Assembly (NCBI GenBank): GCA_002361625.1
Contig: DETL01000028.1
Span: 1-64,000 of the forward strand
Direction of reading: 5' to 3'
From: Bacteroidales bacterium UBA3289
GTDB lineage: Bacteria; Bacteroidota; Bacteroidia; Bacteroidales; UBA932
DNA: 64,000 nucleotides
Shown here: piece by piece, positions 26,190 to 34,474 of the stretch
Position numbering within the stretch: position 1 is the first letter of the stretch
Layout: each line of letters opens with the position of its first letter
Program-made: the position numbers and the translations under genes
The notes under the pieces: generated by a model
Databases searched by the model: none
What the model was told of the DNA's origin: nothing
Seen by the model: the letters and a program-made list of their open reading frames with translations, nothing else

Positions 26190-26441
26190 CCTAAAAAGAA
26201 AGTGTGGAGCATAACCGTTTATCTGGGAGAGGCTCTGGTAAGCCGTGTTCAAATAAACAATACCCCACACCCGTATGGAAAATGCCGCGAAAGGGCATGC
26301 TTTGCCATACAAGTGATGAAGGACACCGTCTATCCCTGAACACGTTGAAATTTACCAGATTTCTCCCAAGGATAAAAGCAGTTGCACTTTCATCTAATAT
26401 GTCTGCCAAGATCGGGACCCGGGAGTCCTGGATGCTTGACA
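26190..26441 (-). ncRNA. Structured small RNA, 6S-like rod architecture, family unassigned
   Basis: This fills most of the 477-bp gap between two genes. A near-ideal promoter at 26446-26476 predicts a 5' end at about 26441. A 5' hairpin follows: TGTCAAG (complement of 26435-26441) pairs with CTTGGCA (26404-26410). Then comes a 194-nt rod. Its helices, in plus coordinates, are 26198-26204/26385-26391, 26218-26223/26371-26376, 26224-26230/26362-26368, 26234-26241/26352-26359, 26244-26251/26337-26344, then a large internal loop and an apical arm 26273-26278/26305-26310 and 26282-26286/26294-26298. All listed helices are perfect matches. The closing helix is followed on the minus strand by TTTTT (26197-26193), giving a built-in terminator. 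A long closing rod, a big internal loop and an apical arm resemble 6S RNA. It lacks SRP, tmRNA or RNase P signatures. Family name not established. Confidence 0.7.
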
Positions 26442-26445
26442 GGCG

Positions 26446-26476
26446 CAAAGTTAGGAAATGTTTTCCGAATCACAAA
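26446..26476 (-). promoter_or_regulatory. Near-consensus promoter of the structured RNA
   Basis: On the minus strand TTTG (complement of 26473-26476), a spacer of exactly 19 bp, then TAACTTTG (complement of 26446-26453), a perfect TTTG-N19-TAnnTTTG match. It lies 13 bp or less from the upstream gene and points at the structured RNA; no coding start of plausible length is downstream until 26011. Confidence 0.8.
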
Positions 26477-26488
26477 GCGTCAGGTGGT

Positions 26489-27661
26489 TCAGATCAGCTC
26501 CAGGATCAGGTCCACGTCTCCGAAATGCCCGACGGCACCGCTGTTCCGCTCCACATAAGTACGCGTGAGGGCGCCCCGCCAGACGATGTCGTCCCGGGTG
26601 TGGAGCGGCAGTTCGATCTCGAAGCCGTAGCTCTTGGAATTGTATTTGACCATGGCGGAGCATTTCCAGCTCGTCAGGGAGCCGCCGTCATCCTCCACCA
26701 TCATGAAGGCACAGTTGTCCAGCATGCCGGTCCATTCCGACACGAGCACGGCATTGAAGTCCACCGGCTTCCCGACCTGGTTCCGTTTCACGACGACCAG
26801 GAAATCCGTGACGGAAGGGGAGTAAAGCTTCAGCTCCGCTTCCGTGGAGGCCGTAAAGTCTTCTACTGCAGCGCATTTGACGAAAAATTCACTTCCCCCC
26901 GCGAACCAGCTGTCGAATTGGCGGTTCGCTTGGAACGAGCGGAGGACGAGGGTCTGGAAGTAGTTGCCCCGGCTGCTCGTCCCCCGGGTGCCGGGCGTGA
27001 TGAAACCGCCACCCTGGCCCCAGTCGGGATCCTCCCGGCGACGCATCTCCAGCGACTTGTATTCCGCATCGGCATTCCGGTTGATGACCCAGACGGGGCG
27101 TTCGCGGGCCATTTCCTCATCCACGACGAGTTCCTCCACGGTCCCGTCCTCCCGGCGGAGATAGCCGATGTTCCGGACCGAATTGTCGCCGGGATCGAAC
27201 GTGACGACGGGTGTCCGGTAGTCGTCGAACAGTTCCGAATAAGGCCAGTAGATCTGGACATCCGACGAGGAGAGCTGGTCCAGGAAGGCCTCGGGGTCTA
27301 TGGCGCGGGTGCCGGCGAAGGTGCGCCGGACCTGTTCGGACAGAAGGTCCCGCAGCGGGACAGGATAGGCTTCCACCCGGGTGCCCGCCTCCTCGGACCC
27401 AACACCGGCTCCCGGTGTCAGGAAGAGCTGTTTCATCGTATATTCCGTGTCATAACCGTTGTCGGAGGAGGCGGAAACGGCGTCCCTCACCTCATCCACC
27501 TGCGAATCTCCTACCGGTACGACGGCGAGGAGCTGTGCGATGTCCTCCAGGGTGAAGATGTACTCGTTCTCCCCGGTGTGGAGAGTCCGGTCGTTGTCCA
27601 GCCGCTCACAGGCGGCCAGGAAGATGCCGCAGAGGCATCCCAAAAACAGCGTGCGCTTCAT
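26489..27661 (-). CDS. Lipoprotein of unknown function
   Basis: Predicted lipoprotein of 390 residues with a clear signal and lipobox (MKRTLFLGCLCGIFLAAC, Cys18). I do not recognise a family. The body is soluble and acidic without obvious repeats. Notable segments are YWPYSELFDDYRTPVVTFDP (about 159-178), WVINRNADAEYKSLEMRRRE (about 211-230), and a C-terminal region rich in beta character (NAVLVSEWTGMLDNCAFMMV). No catalytic motif of a known hydrolase is evident. It is monocistronic, with a candidate promoter at 27700-27731. It stands between a structured RNA and a sulfatase locus but shares no operon with either. It might be a surface protein; that is inference only. Confidence 0.85.
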   Translation of the reverse strand: MKRTLFLGCLCGIFLAACERLDNDRTLHTGENEYIFTLEDIAQLLAVVPVGDSQVDEVRDAVSASSDNGYDTEYTMKQLFLTPGAGVGSEEAGTRVEAYPVPLRDLLSEQVRRTFAGTRAIDPEAFLDQLSSSDVQIYWPYSELFDDYRTPVVTFDPGDNSVRNIGYLRREDGTVEELVVDEEMARERPVWVINRNADAEYKSLEMRRREDPDWGQGGGFITPGTRGTSSRGNYFQTLVLRSFQANRQFDSWFAGGSEFFVKCAAVEDFTASTEAELKLYSPSVTDFLVVVKRNQVGKPVDFNAVLVSEWTGMLDNCAFMMVEDDGGSLTSWKCSAMVKYNSKSYGFEIELPLHTRDDIVWRGALTRTYVERNSGAVGHFGDVDLILELI

Positions 27662-27699
27662 GTCAATCTTTTCCGGGGCCAGTCCCGGTTCCTTCCCTG

Positions 27700-27731
27700 C
27701 AAAGTACCGGAAAACTATCCGCGTTCACAAA
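27700..27731 (-). promoter_or_regulatory. Putative promoter of the lipoprotein gene
   Basis: On the minus strand TTTG (complement of 27728-27731), a 20-bp spacer and GTACTTTG (complement of 27700-27707). The TTTG half of the -7 box matches but the leading TA does not, so it is a degenerate match. It would start transcription about 35 bp before the ATG at 27661. Confidence 0.4.
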
Positions 27732-27754
27732 AGCGAGTACGGATAAAGTCGGGA

Positions 27755-27784
27755 AACGGCCTCCCAGCGCACTGGAAGGCCGTT
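27755..27784 (-). terminator. Hairpin after the sulfatase operon
   Basis: Stem AACGGCCT (27755-27762) / AGGCCGTT (27777-27784), perfect 8 bp with a 14-base loop, about 40 bp after the stop of the last sulfatase gene. The T run on the minus side is weak (TTTCCC), so termination is likely but not certain. Confidence 0.5.
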
Positions 27785-27823
27785 CAAAGCCCGAAAGTTT
27801 ACGGTCAAAATCCGAAAACGGGA

Positions 27824-29392
27824 TCAGTTGCCGCCGGGTCTTTCCCCGGTGCCCGCCCCGGACAGGAGCCTTTCCCCGGCCAGGATTTCCGTCAGCATCC
27901 GAAGCGTATCGGGCTGGTCTCCGGCAACGTTTTGCTGTTCGCGCGGGTCTGCAGAAAGGTCGAACAGTTGGGGGAAGGGTCGGTATCCCAGCTCGGAACC
28001 CGGGGCCCACCGGTACTCTTCCGGCCCGTCCGAAGGCTCGACGTATTTCCAGCGGGGCGTCCGGATCGACAGGGTCCGGTTGTTGGCCTGTTCCACCACG
28101 TACGGCCGTCCCACCGGATCCTGCCCCAGCCAGGCGTCAAGGCCGTCGCGGCTGTCCGGAGCGGCTCCGCGGGGCAGGGCCGCGCCCAGAAGGCGGGCCA
28201 GCGAAGCGAAAAGGTCCACTTGGGAGACGAGGGCCTCGGACTGGGTCCCGGCTGCGATGCGGCCGGGCCAGCGGACGATGGCAGGAACCCGGGAACCGGC
28301 TTCGTAAACGCCGTATTTGTTCCCCCGCAGGGTCCCCGAAGGGCTGTGCCCGTTCAGCAGTTCCCGGGCCTGGTCCTGGTATCCGTCCTCCAGGACGGGA
28401 CCGTTGTCGCTGGTGACGATCAGGATCGTGTTTTCCGTGAGCCCGAGCCGATCCAGCTGTTCCATGACGGCGCCTACCGTCCAGTCGAATTCCACGATGG
28501 CGTCGCCGCGCAGCCCCATTCCGGACCGTCCCCGGAACCGTTCATGCGGGAAGCGGGGGACGTGGATGTCGTTGGTCGCGAGATAGACGAAAAAGGGCTT
28601 GTCCTTGTTCCTTTCCATGAAATCGAGCGCATGGACGGTGATGGAATCGGCGATGTTCTCGTCTTTCCACAGGGCCTTGCCGCCACCTTTCATGTATCCG
28701 ATCCGTCCGATCCCGTTGACAATGGCCTGGTTGTGCCCGACTCCGGGCGTGGACGGGAGGTTGAAGAGCAGTTCCGGGTGGTCCTTGGCGAGCGGTTCTC
28801 CCTCGAAGGGCTGCCGGTAACTGACCTCGATGGGGGCCGACGGATCGTATTGGGCTACCCGGCCGTTTTCAATGAACACGCAGGGAACCCGGTCGCCCGT
28901 GGCTGCCATGATATAGGATTCCCGGAACCCGATGTCGGCAAGGCCGGTCGGAAGCGGGGCGTTCCAATCCTGCTCACCTCCCTTCTCTCCCAGGCCCAGA
29001 TGCCATTTCCCGAACGCGCCGGTGGCATAGCCTTCGTTTGCGAAGACATCGGCCAGGGTATATTGTCCGGGGCGGATGATCATGCCGGCGTCGCCCACGG
29101 CGATGTCGGTATCGTTCCGGCGCCAGGCGTACTCCCCGGTAAGCAGGGAGTAGCGGGAGGGGGTGGATACCGAGGAGGTCGCGTACGCCTGGGTCAGGCG
29201 GACGCCTTGCATGGCCAGCCGGTCCACATGGGGCGTTTCCACATTCCGGGCGCCATAGCATCCCAGGTCTCCATACCCGAGATCATCGGCCAGGATGATC
29301 ACTACATTCGGGGGGCCTTCCGTCCTCCCTGGCTGGACGCAGGATGATGCGACAGCGGGAAGGCAGGCGGCGTACCATAATTTACCTTTCAT
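27824..29392 (-). CDS. S1-family sulfatase lipoprotein (Ser-type formylglycine)
   Basis: Exported sulfatase of 522 residues with lipobox ASSC (about 15-18). The alkaline-phosphatase-like fold is shown by NVVIILADDLGYGDLGCYG (metal-binding DD), the modification motif S76-T-P-S-R80 followed by YSLLTG, GKWHLGLG (about 128-135) and TSDNGPV. S76 would be converted to formylglycine; because it is Ser and not Cys, maturation needs an anaerobic radical-SAM enzyme (anSME), which is not in this window. Last gene of the susC-susD-sulfatase-GH20-sulfatase operon (16-bp gap from GH20). The long insertion with MAATGDRVPCVFIENG resembles galactose/GalNAc sulfatases of Bacteroides mucin loci, from memory; the subfamily is not assigned. 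Confidence 0.93.
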   Translation of the reverse strand: MKGKLWYAACLPAVASSCVQPGRTEGPPNVVIILADDLGYGDLGCYGARNVETPHVDRLAMQGVRLTQAYATSSVSTPSRYSLLTGEYAWRRNDTDIAVGDAGMIIRPGQYTLADVFANEGYATGAFGKWHLGLGEKGGEQDWNAPLPTGLADIGFRESYIMAATGDRVPCVFIENGRVAQYDPSAPIEVSYRQPFEGEPLAKDHPELLFNLPSTPGVGHNQAIVNGIGRIGYMKGGGKALWKDENIADSITVHALDFMERNKDKPFFVYLATNDIHVPRFPHERFRGRSGMGLRGDAIVEFDWTVGAVMEQLDRLGLTENTILIVTSDNGPVLEDGYQDQARELLNGHSPSGTLRGNKYGVYEAGSRVPAIVRWPGRIAAGTQSEALVSQVDLFASLARLLGAALPRGAAPDSRDGLDAWLGQDPVGRPYVVEQANNRTLSIRTPRWKYVEPSDGPEEYRWAPGSELGYRPFPQLFDLSADPREQQNVAGDQPDTLRMLTEILAGERLLSGAGTGERPGGN

Positions 29393-29408
29393 ACGGTTCT
29401 CTTTCGTG

Positions 29409-30983
29409 TCAATGCCAGGCTTCGGCGATGTCCTTTTTCCAATTCCAGCCGCGGCGGTCGTAGAGCTGCGTCATCTTCTCCAATCTGGGGAGGAACGCAT
29501 CCAGGTCCTTCGGGGCACCCCATTGCAGTTCCGCGAGCGCGGCGATGCGGGGCAGCATTTCCCATTCCATCTTGGTGGAATCGGCGACCCATTCGGTCCA
29601 GATGCACCCTTCGGCTCCGATGACATTTTTCCGCTCCGTCTCGGAAAGCTCGGCCGGAACGACCTCCAGGCTATATACGCGGTCGATGCTTTCCCGTCCG
29701 GTCAGACGGTTCCACCGGGGATTGCTGAAATACAGATGCTGGATGGGACAGGTGACGGTCGGGTGCCCTTCGCGGGCGGAGCGGAGCGCGGCTTTCGGGG
29801 AAGTCCATGCCAGGACCGTGACATCCGGGGCCGGCGTCCCTTCCAGGATCTCATCCCACCCCATCATGTGCCGGCCGCGGGCCCGGAGCACCTCCTGCAT
29901 CTGTTCCATGAACCAAGTCTGAAGCCGGTTCTCCTTGCTTTTCCCCGGCAGGTCCTTCAAGCCGAGCTCACGGATCCGGGCCTGGCAGTCCGGACAGGAT
30001 TCCCAGCGTTCTTTCGGGCATTCGTCCCCTCCCAGGTGGATGTACTGCGACGGGAAGATGTCCATCACTTCCTCCAAGACGGCTTTCGCGAAGTCCAGGG
30101 TCGCATCCTTCCCGGGACAGAGTACGTCGGCAAACACGCCGTAACGCTCCGCGACGGCATAAGGACCGCCTGTACAACCCAGTTCGGGATAGGAAGCGAG
30201 CGCCGCGAGCATGTGGCCGGGCATGTCGATTTCCGGGATGACCGTGATCTGCCGGTCGGCCGCATAGCGGACCAGGTGTTCCATCTCCTCCCGGGTGTAA
30301 TGACCCTGGACGGGAATGGTGTCGAACTGGGTCGAACCCGGCTCCAGGATGCTCCGGGAGCGGTAGGCGCCGACCTCCGTCAGGCGCGGATAGGCCGGGA
30401 CCGGGATCCGCCATCCCTGGTCCTCGGTCAGGTGCCAGTGGAAGACGTTGATCCCATGCAGGGCCATGATGTCCAGGAGTTCTTCCAGATAGCCGATGTC
30501 GAAATAGTGACGGCCGACATCCACCATGAACCCGCGGTAGGAGAAAGCCGGAGTATCCTGGACCGTCGCTGCCGGGAGGGCGGGACGGCCTTGGGGATGG
30601 ACAGGGAGGGCTTTGTACAGGGTCTGCGTTCCATAGAAGACCCCTTTCCCGCTGCCTCCGGCGATGTGGATGCCGTTTTTCCGGCACTGGATCCGGTAGC
30701 CTTCTTCAGGAAGGGTCGGGTCGATGGAAAGGACGATCCGCCCCTTTTCCGACAGGGCCGGTTTCATCCCCGTGGCTTCTTCCAGCGCTTCGGAGAGCAG
30801 CCGGGCGGTCGTCTCCAGTTCCCGGGGTGCCTGGATGGCCGTCCGGGGAGAAAACACGAAGGGGGCGCCTTCCTCGACCGTGATCTCTTTCGGCAGGGGG
30901 CTGACGGCGAAATCACCCAGGACGGGGTCCGGGGCGCAAGCCGCCGTCGCAAGCAGGATGGCTATGAGAGGATGGAATTTCAT
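29409..30983 (-). CDS. GH20 beta-N-acetylhexosaminidase lipoprotein
   Basis: Exo-acting hexosaminidase of 524 residues with lipobox TAAC (about 13-16, MKFHPLIAILLATAAC). An N-terminal GH20b domain (about 25-140) precedes the catalytic TIM barrel (about 148-480), which has FSYRGFMVDVGRHYFDI, HWHLTEDQGWRIP (about 182-194) and the catalytic pair D320-E321 in IHLGGDECPK. The pair implies substrate-assisted catalysis on the N-acetyl group, so GlcNAc or GalNAc is released. It overlaps the preceding sulfatase by 4 bp (ATGA) and is followed 16 bp later by a second sulfatase. That context suggests sulfated hexosamine glycans, the sulfate being removed before this enzyme acts. Confidence 0.95.
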   Translation of the reverse strand: MKFHPLIAILLATAACAPDPVLGDFAVSPLPKEITVEEGAPFVFSPRTAIQAPRELETTARLLSEALEEATGMKPALSEKGRIVLSIDPTLPEEGYRIQCRKNGIHIAGGSGKGVFYGTQTLYKALPVHPQGRPALPAATVQDTPAFSYRGFMVDVGRHYFDIGYLEELLDIMALHGINVFHWHLTEDQGWRIPVPAYPRLTEVGAYRSRSILEPGSTQFDTIPVQGHYTREEMEHLVRYAADRQITVIPEIDMPGHMLAALASYPELGCTGGPYAVAERYGVFADVLCPGKDATLDFAKAVLEEVMDIFPSQYIHLGGDECPKERWESCPDCQARIRELGLKDLPGKSKENRLQTWFMEQMQEVLRARGRHMMGWDEILEGTPAPDVTVLAWTSPKAALRSAREGHPTVTCPIQHLYFSNPRWNRLTGRESIDRVYSLEVVPAELSETERKNVIGAEGCIWTEWVADSTKMEWEMLPRIAALAELQWGAPKDLDAFLPRLEKMTQLYDRRGWNWKKDIAEAWH

Positions 30984-32659
30984 AAGGTTTGTTCAATCGG
31001 ATCCTGATACAGCTTCTGCAGCCGGTGCAGTTCATCGAGCAGTTCCTTCGTGACGGCTTCCGTCCCGGGTTCCCCGTAGATGTTGTGAAGCTGCAACGGA
31101 TCTTGCTCCAAGTCAAACAGTTCCCATTCGTCGATGTCGTTGTAGAAGTGCATCAGACTGTAGCGTTCCGTCCGGACGCCATAGTGGCGGCGGACCGAAT
31201 GCTCGGCCGGATACTCGTAGAAATGGTAGTAGAGCGACCGGCGCCATCCCTTCCCTTCGGAGGTCTCCACGTTCGCCGGCTTTTCTCCCCGCAGGAGAGG
31301 CAGGAAACTCTCGCCCTGGATGTCCTCCGGGACAGGCAGTCCGGCCATCTCCAGGATCGTGGGAGCATAGTCGATGTTCTGGATGAATTCGTCGATGTCG
31401 TTGGAGCGGTGTCCGAAGTCGGCTCCCAGGACCCGGGTGCGACCCTTGGCCGCCTTCACGGGCTTCCCGCCCGGCATCCTGACCAGGAACGGTGTCCGGA
31501 AGCTCTCCTCGTACATGAACCGCTTGTCGAAATACCCGTGTTCGCCCATGTAGAACCCCTGGTCGGAGGTATAGATCACGACGGTATTCTCCAGCAGGCC
31601 ATGCTCTTCGAGGTACTCATAGACCCGGCCCACATTCCGGTCCACGGATTGGATGACGCTGCAATAGTCCCGCATGTAGCGCTGGTATTTCCACTCATAC
31701 AGGGCTTTCCCGGAAAGGTTGTCCCGCTTGAACTGCGCGATGATCGGGTCGTAATACGCATCCCAGGCGGCCTGCTGCTGCGCGTCCATCCGGCCTTCCA
31801 CGATTTCGCCGGGTGCGAGGTCCTGCCGATACAGGCTGCGGCCATACTCCTCCAGCCACGGTTGTTCCGGGGTATGGATCTCGTTTTCCCGGTCCGCCAT
31901 CTTCAGGTCGTAGATGATGTTCATGTCGGCGAGGATGCTCATTTCCTGCTTGGCGGCGGCTTCGCGGGTGGCGTAGTCGTCATAGAAGGTTTCCGGAAGC
32001 GGGAAGGTGACCTCGTCGAAGCTCCCCAGGTCCTGCAGGTCCGGCATCCAGCTGCGGTGCGGAGCCTTGTAGTGGAGGAACAGGCAGAAAGGTTTGTCGG
32101 CATCCCGATGCTCCAGCCACTCGAAGGCTACGTCCGTCGTGATATCCGTGGAATAGCCGGGGCGGACGACCTTTTCCCCGTTCCGGATGAATACCGGGTT
32201 GTAGTAATCGCCCTGTCCGGTGAGGATGTCCCAGTAATCGAATCCCGTGGGATCGCTCACCAGGTGCCATTTCCCGATCATCGCCGTCTGGTATCCGCCC
32301 GCCTGCAGCAACTTCGGCAGTGTCTGCTGACTGCCGTCGAAGATGCCATGCTCGTTGTTCGTGAAACCGTTGGCATGACTGTGCTTGCCGGTCAGCAGGC
32401 AGGCCCGGGAAGGTCCGCTCAGGGAATTTGCGACAAAACTGTTCGTGAAGCGGGCCCCTTCCTCGGCCAGGCGGTCGATGTTGGGGGTCCGCATGAACCG
32501 CTGGTCATACGCGCTGATGGTCTGGTAGGCGTGGTCGTCACACATGATGTAAACGACATTCAGCGGCTTTTCGGGCTTTTTCTTTGCTTGGGAACAGGAG
32601 ACTGCGGCCGCCGTGGCCGCAGCTCCTGTCAACATCAGAAAGAGTCTGGGAGCGTCCAT
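30980..32659 (-). CDS. S1-family sulfatase, probable GlcNAc-6-O-sulfatase type
   Basis: Sulfatase of 559 residues from the start MDAPRLFLMLTGAAATAAAV with lipobox AVSC (Cys22). This ATG shares one base with the SusD stop (TAATG at 32661-32657), so translation is coupled; the frame runs 8 codons upstream. Metal site NVVYIMCDDHAYQTISAYD (34-52), modification motif S81-G-P-S-R followed by ACLLTGKHSHANGF, GKWHL and TSDQGFYMGEHGYFDKR. The DDHAYQTISAY opening resembles the S1_11 N-acetylglucosamine-6-sulfatases of Bacteroides. This is a family-level recollection and should be tested by subfamily HMM. Ser-type, so it depends on an anSME encoded elsewhere. Adjacent GH20 would act on the desulfated GlcNAc. 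Confidence 0.93.
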   Translation of the reverse strand: MDAPRLFLMLTGAAATAAAVSCSQAKKKPEKPLNVVYIMCDDHAYQTISAYDQRFMRTPNIDRLAEEGARFTNSFVANSLSGPSRACLLTGKHSHANGFTNNEHGIFDGSQQTLPKLLQAGGYQTAMIGKWHLVSDPTGFDYWDILTGQGDYYNPVFIRNGEKVVRPGYSTDITTDVAFEWLEHRDADKPFCLFLHYKAPHRSWMPDLQDLGSFDEVTFPLPETFYDDYATREAAAKQEMSILADMNIIYDLKMADRENEIHTPEQPWLEEYGRSLYRQDLAPGEIVEGRMDAQQQAAWDAYYDPIIAQFKRDNLSGKALYEWKYQRYMRDYCSVIQSVDRNVGRVYEYLEEHGLLENTVVIYTSDQGFYMGEHGYFDKRFMYEESFRTPFLVRMPGGKPVKAAKGRTRVLGADFGHRSNDIDEFIQNIDYAPTILEMAGLPVPEDIQGESFLPLLRGEKPANVETSEGKGWRRSLYYHFYEYPAEHSVRRHYGVRTERYSLMHFYNDIDEWELFDLEQDPLQLHNIYGEPGTEAVTKELLDELHRLQKLYQDPIEQTL

Positions 32660-34461
32660 TACCAACCGGGATTCTGCTGCCACTTGTTCCCCGTAAGCGT
32701 CAGGAGGCGCTGCTGGAACGGAAGCAGGTAGTCTCTGTTTTCCTTGAACTTGTATCCGCCGCTCATCGTGCCCGGAGGGATGGGGATGATGTAGCGCCGG
32801 GCATCGCCGGCCACACCGGTGAGGAACAGGTTGTTCCCGGAATCCTGGTCATAGACCAGTTCGCTGAAATTGTCCCGCAGGGTCGGGAGGTTGCTGCCCG
32901 TGAAAAGGGCTCCTAAGGGCGTCCAGTTCACCAACAGGACATCGGCTGCGGCCCAACGGGCGATATCGTAGAAGCGGCGGCCTTCCAGGGCCTGTTCCAC
33001 GCGGCGCTCCCGACGGACTGCCTGGATGTACTTGTTCAGGTTCCGGAACGGATAATCGGCTTCGGTGTTGTACTCGCGGTCGAAATCCATCGCCGGCATG
33101 CCCACGCGGTCGCGAAGCGGCTTCAGGGCGGCGATGATCCGGGATTCGTTGCCGGGGCCGTCCAGTTCGGCCAGCGCTTCGGCGTAGTTCAGCAGGACAT
33201 CGGCATAGCGTACCTGGATGGCCGGCGTGGCGCCCTTGTACTCCGCTTCCAGATTTCCGGTATAGTCGATCTGGACGTGCTTGAGGATAGCATAGCCTGT
33301 CGTGTTGTGATGGTGGCCTTCGGCAAAGAGCGGAGGTGCCGGCATCCCTTCCTGCATGTCCGGACGCAGGACCTGGCCGGGCATGGCGACGGTCTGGGCG
33401 AGGCGAGGGTCACGCACCGTGGGCAGAAGCTCCTGTCCGTAAACGACCTGCGCGGCTTCCCGCTCGGCCTTGGTGTAAGGTCTTCCGTCGATGGACAGGT
33501 AGTCGTTCACCAGGGAAGAGGTGACACCGACACCGCCGCCGCCCTTGTTCAGATAGCGGTCCACGTTGTTGCCCACGAGGTCTCCGTCGTAACGCTTGTA
33601 CCAGAGCACTTCCTTGTTGTTGTCCAGATTCGTGGTCTGGAACACGACCCGGTAGTCGTCGTTGGTCTTTCCCGTGTTGTGGATGGCCCATACGCCCCGG
33701 TCCATGACGGCCTTGGCGGCTTCGGCCGCCGTCCGCAGATAGGACTGGATCTTGTCATCGGTGACGGTCTTGTCGTAGAAGGCGTCGTTCTTGGCCTTGT
33801 GGTATTTTTCCCACGTGCCTTCGAACAGGGCGACCTCGCTCTTCAGCGCGCGGGCGACATCGCGGTGGACGCGCATCGTGGCGGCGCTGTTCTGTTCATT
33901 GAGGAGGCTGATGGCCTCATCCAGGTCCTCCAGGATGAAGTCGGTCACGGCCGTGCGTGAGTCTTGGCCCACCTGCATGGCTTCCAGGTCCGGATTCAGC
34001 GGTTCCTTCACGATGGCGACCCCGCCATAATCCTTGAGCAGCTGGTAATAGTACCAGGCGCGGAAATAGTAGGCCTCGCCGATGAGCTGGTTGTAGTTGC
34101 CCGTCTTGTCGCAGTTGTCCTTGTTGTTCAGCAGGAAATTGACATTGCGGATGCGGGTATAGGCGCTCAGGGAAGCGGCGTTGCCGATGGAAAGGGCGCC
34201 GTTGATGCGGGCGACCGGTGCCGAAGCGGCCATGTTGTCGCTATAGGTGTCCGATCCGGCGATATGGTTGCCGCCGCCCATGCCGAAATCCTGTGTGCGG
34301 ACGGCTGTCTCGTAAAACTGGTTGATGTAATTCTGGATTTCACCGGTGGACCGGAACGGGTTATTCGTGGAAAGCACGCCTTCCGGGTCCTTGTCCAGCT
34401 TGAAGCAGGCCGTTGCGGCCGTCATGATGGCCAGTACAGTCAGTATATTGCGTAGTTTCAT
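32659..34461 (-). CDS. SusD/RagB-family surface glycan-binding lipoprotein
   Basis: Lipoprotein of 600 residues forming the lid of the SusC importer. MKLRNILTVLAIMTAATACF has lipobox TAC (Cys17); an alternative ATG two codons upstream (34467) is also possible. SusD hallmarks: TNNPFRSTGEIQNYINQFYE, FRAWYYYQLLKDYGGVAIV (about 130-148, the TPR region), RYADVLLNYAEALAEL and the C-terminal IARWAAADVLL/IPIPPGTMSGG. It starts 7-13 bp after susC and its stop overlaps the sulfatase ATG by one base. It should bind the glycan at the cell surface. Confidence 0.96.
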   Translation of the reverse strand: MKLRNILTVLAIMTAATACFKLDKDPEGVLSTNNPFRSTGEIQNYINQFYETAVRTQDFGMGGGNHIAGSDTYSDNMAASAPVARINGALSIGNAASLSAYTRIRNVNFLLNNKDNCDKTGNYNQLIGEAYYFRAWYYYQLLKDYGGVAIVKEPLNPDLEAMQVGQDSRTAVTDFILEDLDEAISLLNEQNSAATMRVHRDVARALKSEVALFEGTWEKYHKAKNDAFYDKTVTDDKIQSYLRTAAEAAKAVMDRGVWAIHNTGKTNDDYRVVFQTTNLDNNKEVLWYKRYDGDLVGNNVDRYLNKGGGGVGVTSSLVNDYLSIDGRPYTKAEREAAQVVYGQELLPTVRDPRLAQTVAMPGQVLRPDMQEGMPAPPLFAEGHHHNTTGYAILKHVQIDYTGNLEAEYKGATPAIQVRYADVLLNYAEALAELDGPGNESRIIAALKPLRDRVGMPAMDFDREYNTEADYPFRNLNKYIQAVRRERRVEQALEGRRFYDIARWAAADVLLVNWTPLGALFTGSNLPTLRDNFSELVYDQDSGNNLFLTGVAGDARRYIIPIPPGTMSGGYKFKENRDYLLPFQQRLLTLTGNKWQQNPGW

Positions 34462-34474
34462 GATCATGGAGCGT

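Noticed and set aside
26190..26441. SRP (4.5S), tmRNA or RNase P identity for the structured RNA
   Set aside because: The apical loop lacks the SRP GGAA/AGCAG core, there is no tmRNA tag frame or acceptor end, and no RNase P conserved core is present.
26127..26448. Short minus-strand frames of 61 and 85 codons inside the ncRNA
   Set aside because: They lie within the perfectly paired rod structure and have no family match or signal. The RNA structure explains the sequence better.
26204..29347. 1047-codon plus-strand frame from the ncRNA region through the lipoprotein and first sulfatase
   Set aside because: Crosses two recognisable minus-strand genes and a structured RNA; no domain in the product.
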